From assembly GCF_020342455.1 (NCBI RefSeq), contig NZ_CP080506.1, forward strand, positions 682,001 to 746,000: a stretch of DNA of 64,000 nt, read 5' to 3'. Below the pieces are notes generated by a model. The model did no database searches. It saw nothing but the letters and a program-made list of their open reading frames with translations, and was not told the origin of the DNA. A program made the position numbers and the translations under genes. Below, in pieces: positions 42,275 to 52,688 of the stretch (its first letter is position 1; the number at the start of each line of letters is the position of its first letter). The stretch is from Profftia sp020342455. GTDB taxonomy: Bacteria > Pseudomonadota > Gammaproteobacteria > Enterobacterales > Enterobacteriaceae.

Positions 42275-43408
42275 CAAGGTAATAACTAAATAAGAAAATA
42301 TAAGTTAGATTAGATAATATATTGTTATAAAAAATTATAAAATATAATATATAAAATATGATACTATTAATCACTAAAATATTATGTAGTTTTGTTATAC
42401 ATAACTATAAATAACTATTAAAATTACAATAATTGTGTAGATTATAATAAGAAATATTACTACTATTAACTAATAAAAATTAAATTTTATAGTTTTATGT
42501 GGTTTTTAAAACTACTTAATAACTTTCTGATACTACATTGTATTTAAAGAAGATCTTCTTATAAAGAAGAGCATAAATAATTTTTATATTCTATATAATA
42601 TATTAATAAATACATTATAAATTTAATACGCTTGATTTATCTATATTCATATAGGTAATATCGTGTTATATATTCTGAACTAAGGATGTGTTGATATAAC
42701 CTAATATTAAATCAAAATTTATTAAAATACTAATATCTATATTTATTTTTACTATATTTACTTTATTAAAATATTTACTAATTAGAGGTTATTTAAATAA
42801 TTAACCAGCATATTAATTAGCCTGAAAGTATAGTTTATAAACTATATCTAAAGATTTGAAAAATAAAATACAAGCTCTTTTATCATATACTAATTTTATT
42901 GTACATAACTATATATTAAGTTAGATGCTAATTTGTACAATAATTTACGCGTAAATAGTCTATGACATTTTACACACATTTAAGAAAACATAAAGTATTA
43001 ATTAACTGAACTAGTAATGTTTTGAATAAATCTTGTTAAGTAATTAAATATATTTGAGGTTTTTATTATAAATATTAAAAAGAGGTTTGTACTATTTTAA
43101 ATAAGTTACTAAAACTTTAAGTTCCAATATCAGAAATAAAAATAAAACCTTTATTATACAACAACACTATTTTAGAAAAAATACACTTATTTTTAGTTAT
43201 ATAAATATATTAAATATTAATACTATAGTTCGTACGGTACTTTACCATGATAATCTTAATATATTAATATTTATGATCACTAATCCCCAATATTATTTAG
43301 TATAATAGTAAACTACAATTATAGTATAAATAATACTAACTAATAAAACACTTATTTTAGCATATTAATAAAGTTAATAAGAAGTTTTATGTGGTTTAGA
43401 GGATATAC
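42275..43408. other. Gap between gltX and ftsB
   Basis: No gene remnant. Palindromes: 14-bp AAGAAGATCTTCTT at 42547-42560 and 18-bp TATAGTTTATAAACTATA at 42829-42846. Confidence 0.5.
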
Positions 43409-43708
43409 ATGAACACATTCAAGATATTATTAATAATAATATGGGGTTGGCTTCAGTATTCATTATGGATAGGCAAAAATGGTATGCATGATTATATACA
43501 AATACAAAGAGATATTATAACTCAAAAACATAATAACAGAATACTAAAATATCGTAATGATAAACTTTTTGCTGAAATAGATGATCTTAGTAATAATCAA
43601 GAAGCCATTGAGGAGTGCGCACGTAATGAGCTTGGTATGATAAAGATTGGTGAGATATTTTATCGATTAGTACCAAAACAAAATAAGCACAATATTATAA
43701 CGCATTAG
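43409..43708 (+). CDS. ftsB: FtsB, divisome protein
   Basis: Bitopic inner-membrane protein of the FtsQLB complex that activates septal peptidoglycan synthesis. 99 aa against 103. One membrane helix (TFKILLIIIWGWLQYSLWIG) with the conserved YSLWxGKNGxHDY, then a leucine-zipper-like coiled coil (KYRNDKLFAEIDDLSNNQEAI), and the conserved CARNELGMIKIGEIFYRL. Start ATG at 43409 preceded by GAGGAT. Begins the ftsB-ispD-ispF run, the enteric order. Confidence 0.95.
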   Translation: MNTFKILLIIIWGWLQYSLWIGKNGMHDYIQIQRDIITQKHNNRILKYRNDKLFAEIDDLSNNQEAIEECARNELGMIKIGEIFYRLVPKQNKHNIITH

Positions 43709-43823
43709 TGCTTATTAGGTTATTTCTCTGTATCTTATGCATCATTTAATTAGTTTACCATAAATAATATTTATTTATTAAGCATATTAAAATAATTTAT
43801 ATTCATTACAAGTTAAATATATA

Positions 43824-44531
43824 ATGCTTCATGATCAATTAACATATCTACCTATAGTGGCTATCGTACCAGCAGCTGGTATTGGAAGTAGGATGAAAGC
43901 GTCTTGTCCAAAGCAATACCTGTCCATTAAAGGTAAAACAATACTGGAATATTCAGTTACTGCATTACTATGCAATGCAGATATTAAACGCATTATCGTA
44001 TCAATTAACTCCGAAGATAATTATTTTTATAATTTGCCTCTAGCAAAAGATTATCGTGTTCAGGTATTACATGGAGGAGGAGCAAGTCGTGCAGAATCAG
44101 TACTAGCCGGATTAAGAGCTGCTAGTGATGCATATTGGGTATTAGTACATGATGCTTCAAGGCCTTGTTTGCATCAAAATGATCTTAGTAATTTATTGGC
44201 ACTACGCTACACATCCCAAGTAGGTGGAATCCTGGCTGTTCCTGTTAGGGATACCATAAAAAGATCGACAGCTAAAATAGATAGTATTAAGTATACAGTT
44301 AATCGCGAATGGCTATGGCATGCATTAACTCCACAATTTTTTCCACGAAAATTACTAATAATGTGTTTAGAACATGCTCTTAATGAAGGAGCTCATATAA
44401 CAGATGAAGCATCTGCATTAGAGTATTGCGGTTATCATCCAAAATTAGTATCTGGTCGTTATGATAACATCAAAATAACAAATCCTGAAGATTTGAGATT
44501 AGCTCAAATATATTTATCTCAAAATATATAA
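43824..44531 (+). CDS. ispD: IspD, MEP cytidylyltransferase
   Basis: Third step of the MEP isoprenoid pathway: transfers CMP to 2-C-methyl-D-erythritol 4-phosphate. 235 aa. Nucleotide-binding loop VPAAGIGSRMKASCPKQYL, then VHDASRPCL, GGILAVPVRDTIKRS, WHALTPQFFPRKLL, and ITDEASALEYCG. Lies 115 bp after ftsB and 67 bp before ispF. Isoprenoids are needed for the undecaprenyl carrier of cell wall synthesis. Confidence 0.96.
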   Translation: MLHDQLTYLPIVAIVPAAGIGSRMKASCPKQYLSIKGKTILEYSVTALLCNADIKRIIVSINSEDNYFYNLPLAKDYRVQVLHGGGASRAESVLAGLRAASDAYWVLVHDASRPCLHQNDLSNLLALRYTSQVGGILAVPVRDTIKRSTAKIDSIKYTVNREWLWHALTPQFFPRKLLIMCLEHALNEGAHITDEASALEYCGYHPKLVSGRYDNIKITNPEDLRLAQIYLSQNI

Positions 44532-44598
44532 CTTTTAAAATATTTAAATATAATCTTTATTTTTTTATTTTTAAATGATATTTAAAGGAGAGTGATTT

Positions 44599-45066
44599 AT
44601 GAGAATTGGACACGGTTTTGATGTGCATAAATTTGGTGGCTCAGGACCATTAATTATTGGGGGCGTACGCATTCCATATAAATTTGGTTTGCTTGCACAT
44701 TCCGATGGTGATGTATTATTGCATGCTGCAACTGACGCATTACTTGGTGCTGTTGCTTTAGGAGATATGGGTAATATATTCCCTGATACTGATCCAGTAT
44801 TTAAAAACGCAGATAGTTATGTATTTTTACTCCAAGCGTTTAGTCTTATACGACTAAAAGGATATTATTTAGGAAATATTGACATCACTATTATTGCTCA
44901 AACCCCAAGAATATCTCCATATATTTCTAAAATGCGTACTAATTTAGCTGAATATCTAGATTGTCATATAGATAATATTAGTGTAAAAGCAACCACAACA
45001 GAAAAGTTAGGTTTTACTGGTCGTAGTGAAGGTATTGCTTGTGAAGCAGTAGTACTATTACTATAA
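44599..45066 (+). CDS. ispF: IspF, MEcPP synthase
   Basis: Fifth step of the MEP pathway: makes 2-C-methyl-D-erythritol 2,4-cyclodiphosphate. 155 aa, trimeric zinc enzyme. Zinc ligands in GFDVHKF (Asp8, His10) and the following His-rich loop; LLAHSDGDVLLHAATDALLG, GDMGNIFPDTD, KATTTEKLGFTGRSEGIACEA. A strong ribosome site AAAGGAGAG precedes the ATG at 44599. In enterics truD, surE, pcm and nlpD follow; here only a decayed pcm remains. Confidence 0.97.
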   Translation: MRIGHGFDVHKFGGSGPLIIGGVRIPYKFGLLAHSDGDVLLHAATDALLGAVALGDMGNIFPDTDPVFKNADSYVFLLQAFSLIRLKGYYLGNIDITIIAQTPRISPYISKMRTNLAEYLDCHIDNISVKATTTEKLGFTGRSEGIACEAVVLLL

Positions 45067-46142
45067 GTAAACTATTAAATTATAAATATTTATTATTATC
45101 TAAATATTTCTTAATAAAATTAAATAGTTCTTCAAACTACACAGAAGAATTATTTTTCTAAATAAAAATTATATTCAAAACCTTATTATATTTATTCTAA
45201 ATAAGATCTTAATAAATTGAATTTATTTAATAAATACTAAATATAATTGTTCTTCATATATTATATACACAAAAAATTATTCATACTATTTCTTATGTAT
45301 ATTAAGATTAGGTTGACTAGTATTAGTAAGTTATTCTATAAATTCTAAAATAAATTTTTAACATTATTTATTAGTAATGTATTTTATCTATATTATAGTA
45401 ACTACTTTTACTTAAAATAATTAATCTAACTTATAATATCTATTATTAACATTGTAGTAATAAGATATCATAAGATATTTCATAAACCTAAATATTAGTC
45501 TTTGGATATTTAGAGCAGTATATAAAAATATATTTATCTTTTTTACATAACAATAATATTTAGATATTAAAATAGGGATAAAAAATATAAAAAATACAAT
45601 TTAAAATTATTTAATCAATTTAATATTATTAATGGACATCAAGATAACACTGCAAATCTTAGCTTTATTTAGACTGTATACAACGTTTATAATATAATTT
45701 GCTAAAAAAACTGGATATACTTATGTATTAGATCGTATCTAATATTGATTTAAAGGTTTTATGAAAGATATTAATGGTATTAAAATACCAGATTTTATTT
45801 AATAAAAAAACTCATATAGTAAAATTAAAATAATTTACCGATCAAATATATACATATATGATAAATACTCCCTCCTGGATATAAAGAATAATTATTATCT
45901 TAAATTAAATCAAAGTAACTTGTTATACTAGATTGAGGAATAAGATAATTAATTAATTAATAATACAGTGGATATAGATAAAATAAACGAATTCACTGAA
46001 CTAAAATTAAAAATTTTTTATAATACTTCTGCTCAGTAAAATAAGTTTATATAATACTTTCAATAATGATAGTATATTATACTATATTAAGTATAGTTAT
46101 CGTCTTTTATTTATTAATCAAATACAACAAGGTCGGTGGTAA
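45067..46142. other. Gap between ispF and the pcm remnant
   Basis: About 1.1 kb where truD and surE lie in enterics (they would need about 1.8 kb). I could not align either protein with any confidence. An inverted repeat CTAAATAT/ATATTTAG lies near 45487-45514. Confidence 0.5.
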
Positions 46143-46755
46143 ATGCTATATCACAACGTATGTTGAGATTATTACAATAATTAATACATTACGAAATGCA
46201 TGATGATCTAGTGTTGAAATCTCTAGTTATACAGTACCCCGTGAAAAATTTATTGATGAGTTTATGTCTTATAAAGCCTATGGAATACAGGTGTACTAAT
46301 AAGTTCGGGATAAACTATTTATTTGATAACCTTATATGAATAGAAGTAATAATAGAATTATTACATACAGGGTGTAAAAATAGAGTATGAGAAATTGGCA
46401 TGGAATTGGGATATTAAACAGCAATACTAGCGCATCCAGTAAGGCGTATAATTTTTGGTAAAAGGATTAAAAATCTATAATGACAAGCAAAAGAAATCTG
46501 AAACAATTAAATATATAGAATATTTTCATTTGTCATAGTGATGGGTGATAGAGATGTGCTATATGCGTGGACTACTTATTTAGTGCTATCATTGTTACCG
46601 CAGTATAACCTGAAATCCTTAAGGGTTTATTAGCGCCATTATATTATATTGGAAGTTTATTTTTACCTGTTAGTAAAATAAATAAAAACAGATCTTAAAA
46701 TATATAAAATAGTGTGATTTAAATTTTTTGATTCAGTCCATTTAGACAGTTAAAT
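46143..46755 (+). pseudogene. pcm: pcm pseudogene (protein-L-isoaspartate O-methyltransferase)
   Basis: No open frame survives, yet the plus strand reads Pcm in order with frameshifts and stops: SQRMLRLLQ near 46150, TVPREKFIDE at 46231-46260 (enteric AVPREKFVDE), then IELLHTGCKNRV, EIGMELGY-TAILAH at about 46390-46430 (SAM-binding EIGTGSGYQTAILAH, with the central glycines already replaced), SAIIVTAV-PEI at 46581-46616 (DAIIVTAAPPEI), and LFLPVSK at about 46660 (LVLPVGE). The right edge is approximate. It keeps its ancestral place downstream of ispF on the same strand. The gene repairs aged proteins in other bacteria; that function is lost here unless there is another copy. Confidence 0.88.
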
Positions 46756-47511
46756 TTATTTTTTAATACAGAGTAAACTTAGTTAAGTTTAAAATATATA
46801 TAATACTCAACAATATTAATAATATAAAAAATATATTTTTATGAATGAAATAATATTATATTTCATTTATCTTTTTATGTACAAAATACCTTCTATATTA
46901 TAAATTGTATTACTTAATACCCTAAGAAAACTTTCTTTAATAAAATTAAATAAACATAGTCACTATTAAAGTATATTTATTAAACTAAAATAAAAATTAT
47001 TTTTCATTATCTTTCTGTATTATATATAATATAATTTTATCTTACATGAGATACTAAAAAAATTAGTATATTGCACATTATTAAATAATTAATTGTAAAT
47101 TATAAAATTTATTCTTCTTCTAGAAGTATATTAAAATATTATATAAGGTTAAAAATAAAATTTATTATTTATAATATCATACTTAATAAAATTACTCGTA
47201 TTGCACAATAATAATAATATAATATCAAAGATATTATAATCTGCTATTAATTATACAAAAATTAGTAACTAAAATACAGGAATTATTTAAAAATTATTAT
47301 TTATATATAAATAATAATTTTGTTCATTAATATTTTTTAATAAACTTATAAATATTTAAAAATAATTATTTATAGCAAATTATAAACAACTATTTACAAT
47401 AGTATCTTTATAAAAATATTATTAAATAATATTCATTAATTTATTATAAAATAAAATAAAAAATATAATTTATTAAAGTATTAATATATTTTATAATTCA
47501 AAACAATTTAC
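46756..47511. other. Gap between convergent pcm remnant and murA, with a long palindrome
   Basis: No gene remnant. Holds the 32-bp palindrome at 47290-47321, about 190 bp past the murA stop. Confidence 0.55.
47290..47321. repeat. Perfect 32-bp palindrome, A and T only
   Basis: Arms of 16 bp (47290-47305 and 47306-47321) with no spacer. Lies downstream of murA (minus strand) and could extrude as a cruciform; as RNA it would form a hairpin ending in TTTT and might help termination. Confidence 0.85.
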
Positions 47512-48777
47512 TTATTTACATTTGCTTTTAAAGCGTTCTATTTTAGCTCCTAATGAGTTTAGTTTATTCTTAATTTTATCATAACCACGGTCAATATGAT
47601 AAATACGATCAATAATAGTAGTACCTTCAGCAACACATCCAGCAATAACTAAGCTTACTGATGCACGTAAATCAGTTGCAATAACTTGTGCACCAAATAA
47701 CTTATGCACACCCTTAAACGTTGTGGTGTTACCTGTAATCTTCGCATGAGCTCCCATACGAATTAGTTCAGGGATATGCATAAAACGGTTTTCAAAAATA
47801 TTTTCAGTAATTACACCATTACCTTTAGCTACGATATTTAATAAACTAAACTGTGCTTGCATATCAGTTGGAAAACCAGGATGAGGCGCTGTATGTATAA
47901 TCACTGCCTTAGGACGTTTACCATGCATATCTAAAGATATCCAATCTTCACCGACCTCAACATCTGCACCTGATTCACGTAATTTTGTTAATACTATATT
48001 TAAAGTATCTGGACGTGTCTTACGACATATAATTTTTCCACGAGTTACAGCTGCTGCAACTAAAAAAGTTCCAGTTTCTATACGGTCCGGTAATATTCGG
48101 TAACTACCACCACCCAATCGATTAACACCTTCAATACTAATCAGATCAGTGCCAGCACCAGATATTTTTGCACCTATAGTATTGAGAAAGTTTGCGGTAT
48201 CAACAATCTCTGGTTCACACGCAGCATTTTCAATAGATGTTGTACCTTTAGCTAACGTAGCTGCTATCATACTAGTAACTGTAGCACCAACGCTCACTTT
48301 ATCCATAAGTATTTGTGATCCCTTGAGACGTCCATTGATAGAAGCTGTTACATAATCTTTTGTTAATGTTACCTTAGCACCTAGTTGTTCTAAAGCAGTG
48401 ATATGTAAGTCAATTGGACGATCCCCTATAGCGCAACCTCCAGGTAGAGAAACCTGACCATAACCAAAACGAGCTACTAAAGGACCAAGTGCCCAAATAG
48501 AAGCGCGCATGGTTCTAACTAGATGATACGGGGCACAGAATGCATGAATGTTTCTAGCATCTATATATATGTAGTTTCTCCGTTTAATATATACTCCTAG
48601 ATAAGTTAATAACTCTATAGTTATATCAATATCTTTTAACTCTGGTACGTTCTCAATTTTTACAGGTTCTTCAGCTAACAATGCAGCAAACATAATTGGT
48701 AGAGCTGCATTCTTTGCACCAGAACTGATTACTTCACCTCTTAGGCAAGAAGGACCCTGCACACAAAACTTATCCAT
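47512..48777 (-). CDS. murA: MurA, UDP-N-acetylglucosamine enolpyruvyl transferase
   Basis: First committed step of peptidoglycan synthesis, transferring enolpyruvate from PEP. 421 aa. The active-site loop holds the catalytic Cys in SLPGGCAIGDRPIDLH (near residue 115). Also SGAKNAALPIMFAALLAEEP, RASIWALGPLVARFG, DKVSVGATVT, EPEIVDTANFL, PDRIETGTFLVAAAVTRG, PGFPTDMQAQF, ENRFMHIPEL and DRIYHIDRGYD. The frame opens 3 codons earlier (48786), but MDKFCVQGP at 48777 is the family start. ibaG lies 63 bp upstream, so the pair is likely one transcript. Confidence 0.96.
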   Translation of the reverse strand: MDKFCVQGPSCLRGEVISSGAKNAALPIMFAALLAEEPVKIENVPELKDIDITIELLTYLGVYIKRRNYIYIDARNIHAFCAPYHLVRTMRASIWALGPLVARFGYGQVSLPGGCAIGDRPIDLHITALEQLGAKVTLTKDYVTASINGRLKGSQILMDKVSVGATVTSMIAATLAKGTTSIENAACEPEIVDTANFLNTIGAKISGAGTDLISIEGVNRLGGGSYRILPDRIETGTFLVAAAVTRGKIICRKTRPDTLNIVLTKLRESGADVEVGEDWISLDMHGKRPKAVIIHTAPHPGFPTDMQAQFSLLNIVAKGNGVITENIFENRFMHIPELIRMGAHAKITGNTTTFKGVHKLFGAQVIATDLRASVSLVIAGCVAEGTTIIDRIYHIDRGYDKIKNKLNSLGAKIERFKSKCK

Positions 48778-48840
48778 TATTATCAATATAAATTCACTAT
48801 TTAAATAATTATTACTGTAATAAAAGAACTAGTATTATAA

Positions 48841-49095
48841 TTATAACGTATTTAGTTTATAGTAGAATTGCCATTCTTTAGGAGTAAGTGCCTTTATTGA
48901 TAAAGAATGAATTCTACTATTAACAATATATTTCATTAATGGAGCATAAACTACTTGCTGTTTTTTTACATTACTAATACCGATAAATTGTTCACAAACA
49001 ATAATAACCTGAACATGGTTTCCATTACATGTTACATAAACTTCCTGAGGGGATAATGCATTGATTAATAAATTTTTAATTTCGTTATTATCCAT
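48841..49095 (-). CDS. ibaG: IbaG, BolA-family protein
   Basis: Small BolA-like protein that forms complexes with monothiol glutaredoxin and a 2Fe-2S cluster; linked to acid stress and envelope in enterics. 84 aa, exactly the enteric length: MDNNEIKNLLINALSPQEVY, KKQQVVYAPLMKYI, and NSRIHSLSIKALTPKEW carrying the conserved cluster-ligand His. A start 4 codons upstream (49107) is possible. Upstream of murA as in enterics, but mlaB, which should precede it, lies about 13.8 kb away. Confidence 0.94.
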   Translation of the reverse strand: MDNNEIKNLLINALSPQEVYVTCNGNHVQVIIVCEQFIGISNVKKQQVVYAPLMKYIVNSRIHSLSIKALTPKEWQFYYKLNTL

Positions 49096-50926
49096 AGTAC
49101 TCAACAATAATTAAATTATACAGAACAATATAAGAATTATAATATAATTCACTATAACAATCTTTATGTTTTGATGTGATATCAAACTATATAAGGACAA
49201 CAAAAATTCTTCAAGAACTTATATTACAAATAATAAAATATAACTACATAACAAATATACATAAAATAATATAATAAAATACTCTATTATTTAAATAATA
49301 CACTCAATTTTTTAGTTAAAAAAATTCTTTTATTTTCTAAAATAAGTCCTTAACAACTTATTTAAATAATTGTACTCTTATTTTAGATTAAGATATTATA
49401 ATCTATGTAAAATATTATAGATAATAATCTAAACATAGTATTAAAATGATATACAGAGTATATGACTAGATAATATTTTTAATATTAACTCATTATTAAC
49501 TAATGTTTTATTTATAATATTAAAAATAAAAGGGTATATGAAGTATTTTTTAATTTAAAATTAGATAAATATATTGATATAGTTTTTAGAGAAATATATT
49601 ATCAATCATTGATTTTATTCTTACTATCTGTTTAAACTATAAAATCGTAAATTTATCAAGATAAAATCTATGAATATAATAAAATTATAAATAAAGAATT
49701 GTATTTGAGATAAAAATAACAGTTAGTTTTAACTATTAGGATAAAACTATAATTATTCTAATTATATTATTGAAAAAAGAATTTAAAACAAGGATTAATA
49801 TTTAAAATATAATCTAAAATCAATATTATTATATAAAAATTTTTAAATAATTGAAAATTATTTCAGCTAAGTTATTATTTTATTTAAATATCGAGATAAT
49901 CAAATTATTTGCTGAATGGTCACATAACAACTTTATCCTTTATTAGTATTTAAGATTATGTTATTAGAGTACAACAATATTTTAAGTTATTTCTTTTATC
50001 TCTTTCACTGTCAATCAGTAAAAGAGATACTTCTACGCGTAGATCATCTTACAATGTCATCTTTAATAAAAATATAACTAGATGTATATAAAAAGTGACC
50101 CATTATTACTACAAATAATTTTAATATCATATATCTAGTATCTCAAATTAGAGTGACTAGATTACATACTATTGTCTTTATCTAAAATATTAATTAATAA
50201 AAAAATAAATATAGTTATTAAGGAATATATTTTTTTAAAATTAAAAAAATAATGAACTTCTCTTAACTTTCTCATAATGTTTATACAAATGATATAATCT
50301 AATATAATTATAATAAATAAAATATATTATAAAAATATTTTCTATTAACATAATATATTAATTAAATTAATTTAATACTTATTATTCATTATATAATAAT
50401 AAGTAATTATATAAAATATCTGTAATATTAAATTATATTTTTACGCTAATATTAATACATAATTCACTATATAATTTAATAGGTCTTAGTCGATCACAAA
50501 GTATTGAGTTATATAGTTTAGGTAATTTATAATCTAATACATCTTTAAAGTATTAACTAGAATATTTTTCTACTTGAATACTTACAAGATTAATCTAATA
50601 AATTTTATGCATTATCTACTACATATTACAACCTAGTTACTTTATTACTAGTTAATTAGTATTACAGTATACACCAATTACACTCATTAATGTATGAATA
50701 TAGCTGATAACTACATTTATCTTTAGTTACTATCATAGATCAATACGATAGTTATCGAGTATGCATAACTTATTATTTATAATTGCATTAAGTTATTAAA
50801 TATCAAGAAGTTTTTTTAGATAGATCTTACCAACAATAAGGTGTATTAAAATTAGATAACATTAGTTATTGTCATCCTTAGTTATCGTAATATTTTTATT
50901 AAATAAGTATTACAAAGGATATTTAC
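49096..50926. other. Gene desert between ibaG and alx (1.8 kb)
   Basis: No gene remnant. Structures: 16-bp palindrome at 49285-49300; stem TATCTCTTT.ACTG/CAGT.AAAGAGATA at 49997-50029 (one mismatch, 5-nt loop), followed by the 12-bp palindrome TCTACGCGTAGA at 50032-50043; and 11-bp arms with 2-nt spacer at 50228-50251. I looked upstream of alx for the manganese-sensing yybP-ykoY (PRE) riboswitch and did not find its conserved core. Confidence 0.5.
49997..50029. terminator. Stem-loop with G/C pairs, possible terminator remnant
   Basis: Nine paired bases, one mismatch, four more pairs and a TCAAT loop. No T-tract and no gene adjacent, so it may be the relic of a lost gene's terminator. Confidence 0.35.
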
Positions 50927-51883
50927 ATGATTAAATCCATTGGCTCTCCCCTATTATGGGTTATTTTTGCGATTATTATAATTATTATGCTTGCCGTAGA
51001 CTTACTGTTACAAAAAAAACGCGGTACAACTATTATGACACTGCGCCAAGCAGCTATATGGTCTATCTTATGGGTAATTCTATCTTTATTATTTAACTTA
51101 TTTCTCTGGTGGCATCTTAGTGGAACTATGGGACATATTATTGCATATAAGCAGGCTACAGTATTTTTAACAGGTTATTTAATTGAAAAAGTGCTAGCAA
51201 TAGATAATTTATTTGTATGGTTAATGCTGTTTCAATCTCTCTCTTTACCACCCAATCTACAGCATCGTGTGCTAATATTCGGTATTTTTGGTGCTATTAT
51301 TCTGCGTACTATGATGATATTTTTTGGTAGCTGTTTAGTTACTCATTTTCAGTGGGTTTTATATATATTTGGTACACTTTTAATTTTTACTGGATTAAAG
51401 ATTGTATTTGAAAAAAATAATGATCTCAAGAATAAGGAAAAGACATTGGTATGCTGGATTAGAAGACAACTTAGAGTAAATGATAGTATTAAAAAAGAAA
51501 ACTTATCTGTTAATAACAAAGGAACTTCACTTTTTAGTCAACTACTACCCATACTAATTTTTGTTGAACTTAGTGATATTATTTTTGCTTTAGACAGCAT
51601 CCCAGCTATATTTTCAATAACCAAAGATCCATTTTTAGTACTAACTTCTAATCTATTTGCTATTCTGGGTCTGCGAGCTATGTACTTTCTTCTTGTTGGT
51701 ATAGTAAAGCGATTTTCTATGCTGAAGTACGGACTATCGGTAATTATGATATTTATAGGTTGCAAAATGCTTTGTATGAATTTTTATAATATACGCACTA
51801 TTATTTCTTTAAGCGTGGTTATTGGTATAATAGTGCTCACATTAATAATTAATATATTAATTAATCACAAAGATGGTAGTTAG
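50927..51883 (+). CDS. alx: Alx, TerC-family manganese exporter
   Basis: TerC/Alx family inner-membrane protein; E. coli Alx exports Mn2+ and is induced by alkaline pH and manganese. 318 aa against 321, with about nine hydrophobic segments. Family motifs with membrane acidic residues: LTGYLIEKVLAIDNLFVWLM, RVLIFGIFGAIILRTMMIFF, VELSDIIFALDSIPAIFS, TSNLFAILGLRAMYFLL and SMLKYGLSVI. A cytosolic loop (about 168-202) is Lys/Asn-rich and variable. Start ATG at 50927 with AAAGGA upstream. The riboswitch that controls alx in enterics is not recognisable, so the gene may be constitutive. Retaining a metal exporter in a small genome suggests manganese load in the host cell. Confidence 0.94.
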   Translation: MIKSIGSPLLWVIFAIIIIIMLAVDLLLQKKRGTTIMTLRQAAIWSILWVILSLLFNLFLWWHLSGTMGHIIAYKQATVFLTGYLIEKVLAIDNLFVWLMLFQSLSLPPNLQHRVLIFGIFGAIILRTMMIFFGSCLVTHFQWVLYIFGTLLIFTGLKIVFEKNNDLKNKEKTLVCWIRRQLRVNDSIKKENLSVNNKGTSLFSQLLPILIFVELSDIIFALDSIPAIFSITKDPFLVLTSNLFAILGLRAMYFLLVGIVKRFSMLKYGLSVIMIFIGCKMLCMNFYNIRTIISLSVVIGIIVLTLIINILINHKDGS

Positions 51884-52198
51884 CAATAATAAATTTATAT
51901 TTTTTTAAAAATAACCTAAATTTTAACGGAAAGAAGTAAAATTATATTTTAGGATTATTTTATGAAATTTTACATTATATATTTTATATTATTTTTAATT
52001 TTTAGATAATCTAGTTATATTTTAATTTTATTAAGTATATTAAATACTTTTATTATTAATCTTCTATTTAATTAAACATAAAGGATATTAATACTAATTA
52101 AAACTCTAAATACTATTTCTCAATAATTCAAGTCTAATGAACTTTTATAATCTATTTATTTGTCATTTAATATCTACTTAAAATAGATAGTTAACCAC

Positions 52199-52237
52199 TA
52201 AAAAATATTATATAATTTTATTATATAATATTTTTTA
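52199..52237. terminator. Perfect hairpin with 18-bp arms, bidirectional-terminator form
   Basis: Arms 52199-52216 and 52220-52237 are exact complements, spacer TTT. The left arm carries a run of six A and the right arm six T, the layout of a bidirectional terminator, but the stem is entirely A and T. About 315 bp after alx. Confidence 0.5.
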
Positions 52238-52536
52238 TCTTTACTATCAAGATTATCATATAAAAAAATAATACAGATAGGTTATTTAACCACAATAAGT
52301 TCTAAAATAAGTAAGAGATTATCTCACCCCCCCTCTTTTCATATAGAAAAATAACTACATTAATAAAAATATATTAACTTATCTACTTAGATAAGAATCA
52401 TTATATATATTGCTGTACTTTTACATCTAAAAGATAAAATCTACGTTAATGATAAAATCAAATAAATCATATAGGATTTTTAATCCCATTCATTTCTAAT
52501 ACCGTATAATCTATTTAAAATAGTAAATATATTTAC

Positions 52537-52556
52537 TTGCTCTTTAAAAAGAGCAA
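52537..52556 (+). repeat. Inverted repeat containing a boxA-like motif
   Basis: TTGCTCTTT and its complement with a 2-nt spacer. The left half, TGCTCTTTAAAAA, resembles the rRNA antitermination boxA (TGCTCTTTAACAA) of enteric rrn leaders, but no rRNA gene follows. Confidence 0.4.
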
Positions 52557-52659
52557 TTAAATCAACAACAATTTCAACAAGATAGATGAATTATTTGAGG
52601 GTTTTTTCTATTAGAATAATTAACCTTTATATTACAAATAAATTTTAAAAAAAAACGGG

Positions 52660-52688
52660 TTGACTTTTATTATTTACAATGTTTATAA
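52660..52688 (+). promoter_or_regulatory. Promoter-like sequence with no gene behind it
   Basis: TTGACT at 52660-52665, 17-bp spacer, TTATAA at 52683-52688. Nothing readable follows for 1 kb until the tRNA operon, which has its own promoter. It may be the relic of a lost gene, drive a short RNA, or be chance. Confidence 0.4.

Noticed and set aside
45700..46030. surE or truD remnant after ispF
   Set aside because: Expected from gene order, but the few similar residues could be chance.
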